Source of the DNA: Salinivenus iranica
GTDB lineage: Bacteria; Bacteroidota; Rhodothermia; Rhodothermales; Salinibacteraceae
Assembly: GCA_002894665.1 (NCBI GenBank)
Contig: NCRB01000015.1
Coordinates: forward strand, 1-56,819
Length of the DNA: 56,819 bases
Direction: 5' to 3'
The notes beneath the pieces are model-generated. The model saw nothing but the letters and a program-made list of their open reading frames with translations. It was not told the origin of the DNA and did not search any database. Position numbers and translations under genes: made by a program. Positions 16,286-24,971 of the stretch are shown here, piece after piece. The first letter of the stretch is position 1; each line of letters begins with the position of its first letter.

Positions 16286-17989
16286 ATGCACGTCTCGGAC
16301 GCCACCTTTGTCGTCACCGATACGGAAACGACGGGGACGAAGCCCGAGAAGCACCGCGTCATCGAACTCGGGGCGGTGAAGGTACGCGACGGCGACATCG
16401 TGGATCGCTTCCAGCAGCTCGTCAACCCTCAGCGGTCCGTGCCGGGGCGCATCACGAAGCTGACCGGCATCACCACGGGGATGGTGTTTGAGGCGCCGCC
16501 CATGGCGGAGGTCCTGCCGGACTACCTCGACTTTCTGGGGGACGGCCTCTTTGCGGCCCACAACCTGACCTTCGACCAGGGCTTCCTGAACGCGGAATGT
16601 CGTCGGGCCGGGCACGACGAGCTCTCGAACGAGACGCTGTGTACGCTGCGCCTGGCCCGCCGCCTGCTGCCGGGGCTCGACTCCAAGGGCCTCAGCCGCC
16701 TCACGCAGTTCTACGACCTCGACGTGGACGGGCGGCACCGGGCCCTGGGCGACGCGGAGGCCACGGGTCACGTCCTGACCCGGTTTCTTAGCCAGCTCGC
16801 CTTCGAGCACGAGATCGACACCGTCGACGGACTGCTGTCGTTTCAGCACCAGCAGTACCAGCAGGTCCGCACGACGCCGTCGCACCTTCGGGAGATTCGG
16901 CAGGAGACGCTGCCGGAGGTGCCGGAGGCGCCGGGGGTCTACGAGCTGCACAACAGCAGCGGCACCCCGATCTACATCGGCAAGGCCAAGTGCCTTCCCG
17001 ACCGCCTCCGGAGCCACTTCACGGCGGTCGAGTCGAAGAGTGCCCGCATGCGCAAGATGCTGCAAAAGGTGCGGGCGGTGGACTGGACCGCGACCGACAC
17101 GGAGCTGCAGGCCATTCTCCTGGAGTCGCGCCGCATTAAGGCCGACAAGCCCCGCTACAACCGAGCCCAGCGGCGCTACTACAATCGGCCGTTTCTCCAC
17201 CTCGACACGAGCCACGAGTACCCGACCATTTCGTGGAGCCGGACCTTGGAGGCGGACGGGGCCGAATACTACGGCCCGGTGCGCAATACCGAGCAGGCGG
17301 AGATGGTGGTGGATGTCGTCGGGCGCTTCTTCGAGCTCCGGGAGTGCGACGACCAGCGCCTGCGCCTGGGGCAGCGCTGCCTCTACGCCGATATGGATCG
17401 CTGCACCGCGCCCTGCGAGACGGACGATCAGGACGCCTACGCCGAGGTCGTCGACCGCGTGCGGGCATTCCTCACGGGGCAGGACCCGTCGGTCGTCGAG
17501 CGGCTGCGCGACCGGATGCGCCAGGCGTCCGAGCAGCGGGACTTCGAGCGGGCGGCCGAGTTTCGGGACATCATCGAGCAGCTGGATCCCATTCTGGAGA
17601 AGCAGCGGGTGGCCGCGGCACCGATCCGACGGTACCACGCCGCCCTCCTGCACCCCACAGCCGATTCCGACGGGCGGGTGGAGGTGCTGTTCATCCGGTT
17701 CGGCCGCTTTGAGGACGCGGTGGTCTGCAGCCGCCCCCTGACGGCGTCCGATCGTCAGCAGCTCCGGGCGCGGTGCCGGGCGCTGTTCGATCCGGAGATG
17801 TCGGCGCCGGAGTCGCTGTCGAAGCGGGACGCGACCGAGATCCGCCTCGTCCTGCACTGGGCCTATGCGCACCGCGACGAGCTGTCGGTGGTGCGCTGGT
17901 CGGCGGGCGAGGCCCCCGATGCATTCGGCGATCGGATTCTGAAGGCGCTTCCGCAGCCGGCGGGGGCCCCCGACGCTCCGGACGCGTAG
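16286..17989 (+). CDS. DnaQ-like exonuclease fused to GIY-YIG/UVR endonuclease
   Basis: 567 residues. Residues 5-170 are a DEDDh 3'-5' exonuclease: Asp12 and Glu14 (TDTETTG), Asp97 (HNLTFDQ), His151 and Asp156 (HRALGDAE). Residues 213-300 are a UvrC-type GIY-YIG nuclease (GVYEL at 217, YIGKAK at 230, Glu280). Next come four cysteines (354, 365, 373, 377) in the same pattern as the UvrC iron-sulfur ligands, and a UVR motif (about 402-436) that would bind UvrB. The RNase H-like and HhH parts of UvrC are missing. It resembles known exonuclease/Cho-like fusions and probably makes a single 3' incision and trims ends in repair. A true uvrC is also in the window. Confidence 0.92.
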   Translation: MHVSDATFVVTDTETTGTKPEKHRVIELGAVKVRDGDIVDRFQQLVNPQRSVPGRITKLTGITTGMVFEAPPMAEVLPDYLDFLGDGLFAAHNLTFDQGFLNAECRRAGHDELSNETLCTLRLARRLLPGLDSKGLSRLTQFYDLDVDGRHRALGDAEATGHVLTRFLSQLAFEHEIDTVDGLLSFQHQQYQQVRTTPSHLREIRQETLPEVPEAPGVYELHNSSGTPIYIGKAKCLPDRLRSHFTAVESKSARMRKMLQKVRAVDWTATDTELQAILLESRRIKADKPRYNRAQRRYYNRPFLHLDTSHEYPTISWSRTLEADGAEYYGPVRNTEQAEMVVDVVGRFFELRECDDQRLRLGQRCLYADMDRCTAPCETDDQDAYAEVVDRVRAFLTGQDPSVVERLRDRMRQASEQRDFERAAEFRDIIEQLDPILEKQRVAAAPIRRYHAALLHPTADSDGRVEVLFIRFGRFEDAVVCSRPLTASDRQQLRARCRALFDPEMSAPESLSKRDATEIRLVLHWAYAHRDELSVVRWSAGEAPDAFGDRILKALPQPAGAPDAPDA

Positions 17990-18095
17990 CACGGGCCCGA
18001 TCCGAACTATTTGCATTGGCCGACGGTTTGATCACGTCTCACCGGCGAAGGCTCCCTGCCGGCCTCCGTCCTGTTCTTTCTGTGTCCCGTGTTGC

Positions 18096-19775
18096 ATGAT
18101 CGATTCGCCCCCGGACGTCACTGAGCGCGCCGCCTGCATTCGCGTCCCCGAGACGACCTATCGAGCCCAAGAGAGTGCCGCGCCGGTCCGGGTGTGCGTG
18201 ATCGACCTGGGAACCAACTCCTTCCACGCGGTCATCGTGGATGCCCACCCCAACGGCAGCTTCCAGGTCGTGGACCGGATGAAAGAAATGGTGCGGCTTG
18301 GCCAGCACGGCCTGTCGGCCCAAACCCTGCCCCAGGACGCCATGCAGCGGGGCCTCCGGGCGCTCAAGCGGATTCATCTGCTGGCGCGGGGGTGGGATGC
18401 GCGCGAGTTTTTGGCCTTTGCGACGAGTGCCATCCGGGAGGCCACGAACGGCGGTGCGTTCATCCAGCGCGTGCGAGAGGAGATTGGGCTCCGCATCCGG
18501 CCGATCAGTGGCGAGCAGGAGGCCGACCTGATTCGGCAGGGCGTGCAGCGCGCCGTGGACCTGCCGGACCCCGCCCTGCTGGTGGACATCGGCGGCGGGT
18601 CCGTGGAGTTCATCGTCGTGGCGCGGGGAGACAACGTGTTTGCGACGAGCCTGAAACTTGGGGCGGCCCGGATGACGGAGCGGTTTGTGTCGTCCGACCC
18701 GCTTTCGGCGGACGACCACGCCGCGCTCCGTGCCCACATTGAAGAGGCCCTCGCGCCGGTGGTGGCGGCTTGTCGGGAGCACGGCGTGTCGGCGGTCGTC
18801 GGGTCCTCCGGCACCCTGAAAAGCCTGGCCCGCGTGGCCCTGGAGGAGCAGGGCGGCGACCACGAAACGGTGTTTCAGCACTCCCTGGCGACGCGTGCTG
18901 TCCAGACGGCCCTGGACTGGGTGCTCGCCTCGACTGCGGACGAGCGGGTGGCCCATCCGGCCATCGCCCCGAAGCGGGTCGACCAGATTGGGGCCGGGGC
19001 GGTCCTCCTCAACACCCTGTTCGATGTGCTCCCGACGGTTGAGTCGCTCCAGGTCTCGCCCAATGCGCTCCGGGAGGGCATGGTGGTCCACTTCATCGAG
19101 ACGAACTACACCCGCATTCAGCAGATCGCTCCCTTCCGCGACCCCCGACGGCGGAGCGTGCACGAGATTGCCTATCGGTTTCAGTGGGAGGAGCGCCACG
19201 CCCAGCACGTGGCCGCCACGGCTACGTTTCTGTTCGACGTCTGCCGTCCGTTGTACGAGGGCCCCGCCACGGACGCCGAGCTGCTGGAGTACGCGGCGCT
19301 TCTGCACGACGTGGGCTATCTCCTGAGCCACGACCAGCACCACGAGCATTCTGGCTACCTGATTCGGCACGCCGACCTGCAGGGATTCCGGAGGGAAGAG
19401 ATTCGGATGATGTCGCTCGTCGCGCGCTACCACCGCGGGGCCGCCCCGAGCGCAGACGACCCACACTTCGCCGCCCTCCCGGCCGCACAGCAGCGGCGCG
19501 TCCGCCAGCTGGCGGCCCTGCTCCGGATTGCCGAGGGACTGGACCGGAGCCACTTCCAGAACGTCACGGCCCTGCGCGTTCGATTGAACGGGGACGCCCT
19601 GCATCTGCAGGTGGCGACGAAGGGCGACCCCCAGCTGGAGGTGTGGTCCGGGGAAGAGGAGGGGGCCCTGTTTTCGTCGGTGTTCGATCGGGACATCCAG
19701 GTGGAGCCGAAGGCGATGAACGCGTCCGTAGGGGGAGAGCCGGAGCCTGCGATGACACATGCGACCCCGTCGTAG
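18096..19775 (+). CDS. ppx: Exopolyphosphatase / guanosine pentaphosphatase (Ppx/GppA) with HD domain
   Basis: 559 residues. The first half is the ASKHA-fold phosphatase: phosphate-1 motif VIDLGTNSFH (about 35-44), ATSAIREATN, then VDIGGGSVEF and the VVGSSGTL motif. The second half (about 345-510) is an HD-type domain with HVAATATFLFD and LLHDVGY, as in E. coli Ppx. It removes terminal phosphate from polyphosphate or converts pppGpp to ppGpp; the two cannot be separated here. A short extra N-terminal stretch of about 30 residues precedes the core. It stands just before the complex I genes but with a 214-base gap holding a promoter candidate. Confidence 0.92.
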   Translation: MIDSPPDVTERAACIRVPETTYRAQESAAPVRVCVIDLGTNSFHAVIVDAHPNGSFQVVDRMKEMVRLGQHGLSAQTLPQDAMQRGLRALKRIHLLARGWDAREFLAFATSAIREATNGGAFIQRVREEIGLRIRPISGEQEADLIRQGVQRAVDLPDPALLVDIGGGSVEFIVVARGDNVFATSLKLGAARMTERFVSSDPLSADDHAALRAHIEEALAPVVAACREHGVSAVVGSSGTLKSLARVALEEQGGDHETVFQHSLATRAVQTALDWVLASTADERVAHPAIAPKRVDQIGAGAVLLNTLFDVLPTVESLQVSPNALREGMVVHFIETNYTRIQQIAPFRDPRRRSVHEIAYRFQWEERHAQHVAATATFLFDVCRPLYEGPATDAELLEYAALLHDVGYLLSHDQHHEHSGYLIRHADLQGFRREEIRMMSLVARYHRGAAPSADDPHFAALPAAQQRRVRQLAALLRIAEGLDRSHFQNVTALRVRLNGDALHLQVATKGDPQLEVWSGEEEGALFSSVFDRDIQVEPKAMNASVGGEPEPAMTHATPS

Positions 19776-19839
19776 CACCGCCCCAGCGAGCGACGGGCCC
19801 GGCCAATGGGGAGTTCATCGGTGATTAACCGCGGCGTAT

Positions 19840-19870
19840 CTTGCCCCTACGAGCAAGGCGCGTTACTTTG
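19840..19870 (+). promoter_or_regulatory. Candidate Bacteroidota-type promoter for the nuo operon
   Basis: cttg at 19840-19843 and ttactttg at 19863-19870, separated by 19 bases, match the Bacteroidota housekeeping consensus TTTG-N19-TAnnTTTG with one mismatch in each element. It lies in the gap after ppx and would leave a leader of about 110 bases before nuoJ. Confidence 0.4.
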
Positions 19871-19989
19871 CGCTCACGCTTCACGTGCCGCCCGGACGAT
19901 GACTCGGCGGCGAAGAGCAGGGACATTTTCAACCTCTTCCGGGCGTCGGGACGAGGTTTCGTGTTGGATGCATCCAGGACGCATGGCTC

Positions 19990-20499
19990 ATGGCAGCCCC
20001 CTTCATGTTCTTTCTGCTGGCGACCCTCGCCGTCGCAGCGTCGATCGGAATGCTCGTCGCGCGCAGCCCCGTCTCCAGCGCCCTTTGGCTGGTGCTCACC
20101 ATGTTTTGCATCGCGGGGCTCTACCTGACCCTGAATGCAGCCTTCATCGGGGTCGTCCAGATCCTGGTGTACGCCGGGGCAATCATGGTCTTGTTCTTAT
20201 TCGTGATCATGCTGCTGAACTTATCGGCCCTCCCGGAGCTGAGCGACATTAACTGGACGTGGGGCGCGGCCTTTGTGCTGGGCATTGGCGTTCTGAGCCA
20301 GCTGCTGTACATGGTGGCGCTGGAGTTTGACCTGGGGGTGGAGCCGGTCTCGGCCGAACAGGCGGCGACCTCCGGCTCGGCCGAGTCGCTCGGCCTCATG
20401 CTGTACACCCGCTACGCCCTGCACCTGGAGGTCGCGGCCATTCTTCTTCTTGCGGCGACGGTGGGGGCGGTGATGCTGGCCCAGCGCCGGTTCGAGTAG
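19990..20499 (+). CDS. nuoJ: NADH-quinone oxidoreductase subunit J
   Basis: 169 residues with five hydrophobic helices, the usual NuoJ architecture; the conserved helix-3 stretch is seen as VQILVYAGAIMVLFLFVIML. It is a membrane-arm core subunit of proton-pumping complex I, in the cytoplasmic membrane, lying between NuoH and NuoK. First gene of a nuoJKLM-phhB-nuoN run, with nuoK starting 42 bases later. The genes normally upstream (nuoA to nuoI) are absent from this location. Confidence 0.95.
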   Translation: MAAPFMFFLLATLAVAASIGMLVARSPVSSALWLVLTMFCIAGLYLTLNAAFIGVVQILVYAGAIMVLFLFVIMLLNLSALPELSDINWTWGAAFVLGIGVLSQLLYMVALEFDLGVEPVSAEQAATSGSAESLGLMLYTRYALHLEVAAILLLAATVGAVMLAQRRFE

Positions 20500-20541
20500 G
20501 AAGGAACGCTTGTTTGCACTCGATCATCCTGTCGGTCCGCC

Positions 20542-20847
20542 ATGGAAGTTGCCCTCAACTGGTACCTCTCGCTGAGCGCCGTGCTGTTTACGATCGGCAC
20601 GCTCGGCGTGCTCTTCCGGCGCAACGCCATCGTGGTGTTGATGTCGGTTGAGCTGATGCTCAACGCCGTGAACCTGACGCTGGTGGCGTTGAGTCAGTCG
20701 ATGGGCGATGCCAGCGGGCAGATGCTGGTCTTCTTTGCGATTGCGGTCGCGGCGGCCGAGGCGGCCGTCGGGTTGGCCATCGTGATTGCCATCTTCCGGA
20801 GTAAGGTGACCGTGGATATTACTGAGATCGACCTGTTCAAGGGGTAG
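20542..20847 (+). CDS. nuoK: NADH-quinone oxidoreductase subunit K
   Basis: 101 residues, exactly the usual NuoK size, with three helices. The conserved glutamates involved in proton transfer are visible in [11 protein letters not shown] (helix 2) and in [11 protein letters not shown] (helix 3). Related to MrpC antiporter subunits. It lies between nuoJ and nuoL with gaps of 42 and 54 bases. Confidence 0.96.
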   Translation: MEVALNWYLSLSAVLFTIGTLGVLFRRNAIVVLMSVELMLNAVNLTLVALSQSMGDASGQMLVFFAIAVAAAEAAVGLAIVIAIFRSKVTVDITEIDLFKG

Positions 20848-20901
20848 CCCCCGGAGCCTGCAGGTCTCCATCGTTTTCGTGAATGGACTTTCGTCGCGCC
20901 G

Positions 20902-22902
20902 ATGAATCCCGATGTGCTCGTGCGTCTCATCCTGCTCCTGCCGCTGGCCGGGGCCGTCCTCAATGGGGTCGTGCCGCTGTTCCAGCCGCAGTTTCGGACC
21001 CGTGAGACGGTGATTGGCACCCTCGGGACGGCCGTTGTGGCGATCCCCTTCGCGCTCACGCTCTATCTGTTTGTGACCTTCGGGGGCGATCCCTTCGTCG
21101 CGGAGTTCTTCTCGTGGATGGCCGCCGGCGACCTGGACCTGAGCTTTGCGTACCGGGTCGACGAGCTGTCGCTCCTCATGACGCTGGTGGTGACGGGCGT
21201 GGGCGGGATCATCCATCTCTACTCGATCGGGTACATGCACGGGGATGAGGGATACTGGCGGTTCTTCGCCTGCCTCAACCTCTTCATCTTCGCCATGCTG
21301 AACCTGGTGCTGGCGAACAATCTGCCGGTGCTGTTTCTGGGCTGGGAGGGGGTGGGCCTCTGCTCCTACCTGCTGATTGGGTTCTGGTACACGGACCTGA
21401 GCAACAGCACAGCCGCCAACAAGGCGTTTATCGTCAATCGCATTGGCGGCTTTGCCTTTCTGCTGGGTATGTTTCTGGTCTTCCAGGAGTTGGATTCGCT
21501 GAGCTTTGATGTGGTGCTGAGTGAGGGGCCGTCGCTTCCGACCGAGACGCTCAACTGGATTGTCTTCCTCTTCTTCATTGGGGCGACGGGCAAGAGCGCC
21601 CAGATTCCGCTGTTCGTATGGCTCCCGGATGCGATGGCCGGCCCCACGCCGGTCTCGGCCCTCATCCACGCGGCGACGATGGTGACGAGCGGCCTCTACC
21701 TGCTGGCGCGCCTCTCGGGCCTCGTGCTGAATGCGCCGGTCGTGATGGCCATTATCGGCGTCACGGGCGCGGTCACGGCGCTCATGGCGGCCACGATTGC
21801 CATTGCGCAGAACGACATCAAGCGGGTCCTGGCCTACTCCACCGTCTCGCAACTGGGCTACATGTTTATGGCGGCGGGCGTGGGGGCCTTCTTCGTGGCC
21901 ATCTTTCACGTGGTGACGCACGCGTTCTTCAAGGCGTGCCTCTTCCTCGGCTCCGGCAGTGTGATTCACGGCATGGAGGAGGTGGAGCACGGCCTGGCGC
22001 ACGACGGACACGACGTCAGCGACTTTGACCCGCAGGACATGCGGACGATGGGCGGGCTCGGCGACTACATGCCCTCCACGCGCACGACCTACCTGCTCGC
22101 CACGCTCGCCATCTCCGGCATCCCGCTCACGGCAGGCTTCTTCTCGAAAGACGAGATTTTGTTTAAGGCCTTCGAGTACGGCTATGCGGGGGGCGAGACG
22201 TACGCGTACGCCGTGTGGATTGTCGGCGTGCTGACCGCGGCGCTGACGGCCTTCTACATGGTCCGCTCCTATGTGCTGACCTTTGAAGGGACCCCGCGCT
22301 GGCCCGACGCGGACACCCACACGCCGCACGAGTCGCCGTCGAGCATGACGGTGCCGCTGTGGACGCTCGGGGGCCTCTCGATGGTGGGGGGCTTCATCGG
22401 GCTGCCGGCGGTCATCCAGGGCGGCGACTGGAACTGGATTCACCACTACCTGGGGGCCAAGTACGGGGGGCCGGTGGCGGAGGCCTCTATCAAAAGTCAC
22501 GTGCCGCTGGCGCTGGAATGGGGCCTCATTGCCCTTAGCTCCGTGATCGCGCTGGGCGTGGTGTACTACGCCTGGTCGGTCTACCGGACCGAGGGGCTCG
22601 CCTACGATGACGTTCTGGCCAATCGGTTCGGCGGGATGTATCAGAACTGGGGCGACGCGTACCACTGGGACGACTTCTACGAGAACGTCGTCGTGGAGAC
22701 GGTGATTGACGGCCTTGGGCGCAAGGCCTTCGCGGCCTTCGACACGCGGGTGGTGGACGGGGCGGTGAACGGGGTCGCCCGACTGTCCCAGGGGGCGAGT
22801 CAGGTGCTCCGGCGGACGCAGACCGGGATCGTGCAGAATTATGCCCTCGCGCTCGTGTTGGGCGTTGTGCTCGTGGTGGGCATTCTCCTCGTCGGCGTGT
22901 AG
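20902..22902 (+). CDS. nuoL: NADH-quinone oxidoreductase subunit L
   Basis: 666 residues, the largest antiporter-like membrane subunit at the distal end of complex I. The core region contains LFLGWEGVGLCSYLLIGFWY (the essential Glu of helix 5), the Lys-bearing stretch GKSAQIPLFVWLPDAMAGPTP, and HAATMVTSGLYLL. The C-terminal part (about 520-666) has an amphipathic region followed by a last hydrophobic helix, fitting the lateral helix and its anchor. Complete, with no frameshift. Confidence 0.97.
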   Translation: MNPDVLVRLILLLPLAGAVLNGVVPLFQPQFRTRETVIGTLGTAVVAIPFALTLYLFVTFGGDPFVAEFFSWMAAGDLDLSFAYRVDELSLLMTLVVTGVGGIIHLYSIGYMHGDEGYWRFFACLNLFIFAMLNLVLANNLPVLFLGWEGVGLCSYLLIGFWYTDLSNSTAANKAFIVNRIGGFAFLLGMFLVFQELDSLSFDVVLSEGPSLPTETLNWIVFLFFIGATGKSAQIPLFVWLPDAMAGPTPVSALIHAATMVTSGLYLLARLSGLVLNAPVVMAIIGVTGAVTALMAATIAIAQNDIKRVLAYSTVSQLGYMFMAAGVGAFFVAIFHVVTHAFFKACLFLGSGSVIHGMEEVEHGLAHDGHDVSDFDPQDMRTMGGLGDYMPSTRTTYLLATLAISGIPLTAGFFSKDEILFKAFEYGYAGGETYAYAVWIVGVLTAALTAFYMVRSYVLTFEGTPRWPDADTHTPHESPSSMTVPLWTLGGLSMVGGFIGLPAVIQGGDWNWIHHYLGAKYGGPVAEASIKSHVPLALEWGLIALSSVIALGVVYYAWSVYRTEGLAYDDVLANRFGGMYQNWGDAYHWDDFYENVVVETVIDGLGRKAFAAFDTRVVDGAVNGVARLSQGASQVLRRTQTGIVQNYALALVLGVVLVVGILLVGV

Positions 22903-22953
22903 CCCGCTCCGACGATCCGACGGATTCTTTTTCGGTGTAGCTGTTGGCATTAC

Positions 22954-24585
22954 ATGGACATTCCGTTTCTCACGTCGCTGGTCATTTTCCTCCCGGCCGT
23001 CGGTGCCCTCCTGACGCTGGCGTTGCGGGATGTGTCGTCCATCCGCTGGGCGGCCCTGGGCACCACCACGCTCACGTTCCTTTTGTCGATCGGGCTCTTT
23101 CTCGGCTACGACCCGTCGGTGAGCACGGCGCAGGCGCCCCAGCTCGTGGACATGTCCAGTGCCTGGTTCCCCGATGCGTTCGACATCAAGTACTTCGTCG
23201 GGATTGATGGGCTCAGCCTGCTTCTGGTGATGCTGACCACGCTCCTGGGCCCGATCGTTGTGCTCTCGTCGTGGACCTACATCGAGGAGAAGCAGAAGGG
23301 GTACTATGCCCTTCTGCTCCTGCTGCAGACCGGCGTCACCGGCGTCTTTACCTCGTTCGACCTCTTCCTCTTCTACATCTTCTTTGAGCTGACGCTCATC
23401 CCGATGTACTTCATCATCGGGGTCTGGGGCGGAAAAGACCGCATCTACGCGGCCGTCAAGTTTGTGATTTACACGCTGGTCGGCTCGCTGCTGATGCTGG
23501 TGGCCATCCTGTTTCTGGGGTACGAGGCGGGCGCGGCGGTCAACAACGGCGTGTTCACGACCGACTGGTACACGCTGCTGGAGTACAACGTGCCGCTGGC
23601 CACGCAGGGCTGGTTGTTTGCGCTGTTTGCGTTCTCCTTTGCCATCAAGGTGCCCCTCTTTCCGCTGCATACGTGGCTGCCGGATGCTCATGTGCAAGCC
23701 CCAACCGGCGGCTCGGTCATTCTGGCCGGCGTGCTGCTGAAGATGGGCACCTACGGGTTGCTCCGCTTCTGCCTGCCCTTTTTCCCGAATGCCGCCCAGA
23801 ACGCGGCGCTCGTGATCGGCATCCTTGCCGTCATTGGCATCGTGTACGGGGCCCTCATCGCTCGCGTGCAGGAAGATGCCAAGAGCCTGGTCGCGTACTC
23901 GTCGGTGAGCCACCTCGGGTTCGTGGTGCTTGGGCTGTTTGCGTTCACCACGGAGGCGATGCAGGGAGCCGTCATTCAGATGATTAACCACGGCCTCTCG
24001 ACGGGGGCGCTCTTTCTGCTCGTGGGGATGCTGTACGAACGGCGCCACACCCGCCTGATGGACGATTACGGCGGGCTCGCCTCGTCCGTCCCCGTGCTCA
24101 CGACGCTCATGGTGATCAGCGTGCTCGCCTCGGCCGGCCTGCCGGGCCTGAACGGCTTCGTGGGCGAGTTCATGATCCTGCTCGGCTCGTTCAAGAGCAC
24201 CGTGCTCGACAGCGTCCTGCTCGTTGCGTTCGCCACCAGTGGCGTCATCCTGGCGGCAATGTACCTCCTCTACATGGTGTATCGCACCTTCTTCGGGGAA
24301 CTGACGGTGGAGGCGAATGCACAGATGGCCGATGTCAACGGCCGAGAGTTCCTGCTCATGGCACCCCTCATCGTGCTCATGTTCGTGATGGGCTTTTACC
24401 CGGCGCCCTTCCTGCGCCAGACGGAGCCGACGACCGAGTTCCTGCTGAATCGTATTGAGGAGAAACGGGCCGCCGCGCTGGAGGCGGCCGAGACGCCCCG
24501 CGCCTCGGGGCGGGTGCCCGTGGCGCCGCCGGAGGGGGCGGGCGAGATTCGCCTCGACGCCGAGGCCCTGTCCGCGCAGCCGTAA
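22954..24585 (+). CDS. nuoM: NADH-quinone oxidoreductase subunit M
   Basis: 543 residues, antiporter-like proton-channel subunit. Motifs: IFFELTLIPMYFIIG with the conserved Glu, AIKVPLFPLHTWLPDAHVQAPT with the Lys and the HTWLPDAH signature, and SLVAYSSVSHLGFV. The C-terminal tail (about 500-543) is hydrophilic, Ala/Glu-rich and longer than usual. It is followed after 41 bases by the pterin dehydratase gene rather than directly by nuoN. Confidence 0.97.
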   Translation: MDIPFLTSLVIFLPAVGALLTLALRDVSSIRWAALGTTTLTFLLSIGLFLGYDPSVSTAQAPQLVDMSSAWFPDAFDIKYFVGIDGLSLLLVMLTTLLGPIVVLSSWTYIEEKQKGYYALLLLLQTGVTGVFTSFDLFLFYIFFELTLIPMYFIIGVWGGKDRIYAAVKFVIYTLVGSLLMLVAILFLGYEAGAAVNNGVFTTDWYTLLEYNVPLATQGWLFALFAFSFAIKVPLFPLHTWLPDAHVQAPTGGSVILAGVLLKMGTYGLLRFCLPFFPNAAQNAALVIGILAVIGIVYGALIARVQEDAKSLVAYSSVSHLGFVVLGLFAFTTEAMQGAVIQMINHGLSTGALFLLVGMLYERRHTRLMDDYGGLASSVPVLTTLMVISVLASAGLPGLNGFVGEFMILLGSFKSTVLDSVLLVAFATSGVILAAMYLLYMVYRTFFGELTVEANAQMADVNGREFLLMAPLIVLMFVMGFYPAPFLRQTEPTTEFLLNRIEEKRAAALEAAETPRASGRVPVAPPEGAGEIRLDAEALSAQP

Positions 24586-24626
24586 CTTCCGTTTCGCTTT
24601 TCCCACACCTCTCGATTTCACTTCCT

Positions 24627-24950
24627 ATGCCTGACCGCACCCCGCTTTCCGACGCCGCGATCCACGAGGCCCTCGACGATCTGGAGGGGTGGACGTACGA
24701 AGACGACAAGCTGAAGGCCACCTATGAGTTTGCCGATTTCCGGGCGGCGATTAGCTTCATCGTCCGCCTGTCGTTCTACGCCGAGGAGATGAACCACCAC
24801 CCGGAGCTGGAAAACGTCTACAACACCGTGTCCATCGCCCTCACGACGCATGACGCGGGCGGGAAGGTTACGGAAATCGACGTGGAGCTGGCGTCGAAAA
24901 TCGAGGAGTTCGTGTGGACGAAGGGGCATCTCGACCGCAGGCGCCGTTGA
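24627..24950 (+). CDS. phhB: 4a-hydroxytetrahydrobiopterin dehydratase (pterin-4a-carbinolamine dehydratase)
   Basis: 107 residues, standard PCD/DCoH length. The signature is clear: AEEMNHHPELENVYNTV followed by LTTHDAGG, with the active-site histidines His57, His58 and the later His74-type position in TTHD. The enzyme dehydrates the 4a-hydroxypterin made by aromatic amino-acid hydroxylases; many bacterial copies lie near no hydroxylase, and some serve molybdopterin metabolism. Here it sits inside the complex I operon between nuoM (41-base gap) and nuoN (21-base gap), so it is surely co-transcribed with them. No hydroxylase gene is in the window. Confidence 0.95.
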   Translation: MPDRTPLSDAAIHEALDDLEGWTYEDDKLKATYEFADFRAAISFIVRLSFYAEEMNHHPELENVYNTVSIALTTHDAGGKVTEIDVELASKIEEFVWTKGHLDRRRR

Positions 24951-24971
24951 CTAGGACCAACCGTTTTGACT

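Noticed and set aside
16235-18016. A 593-codon minus-strand frame opposite the exonuclease/GIY-YIG gene
   Set aside because: Antisense to a two-domain nuclease with intact motifs on the plus strand; its product has no recognisable domain.
18039-19778. A 579-codon minus-strand frame opposite ppx
   Set aside because: Antisense to a Ppx/GppA protein with clear phosphatase and HD motifs; its product is Arg/His/Gly-rich shadow sequence.
20524-24621. A 1365-codon open frame on the minus strand opposite nuoK, nuoL and nuoM
   Set aside because: It is antisense to three clear complex I genes, its product is His/Arg/Gln-rich low-complexity sequence, and such long antisense frames are expected in high-GC DNA.
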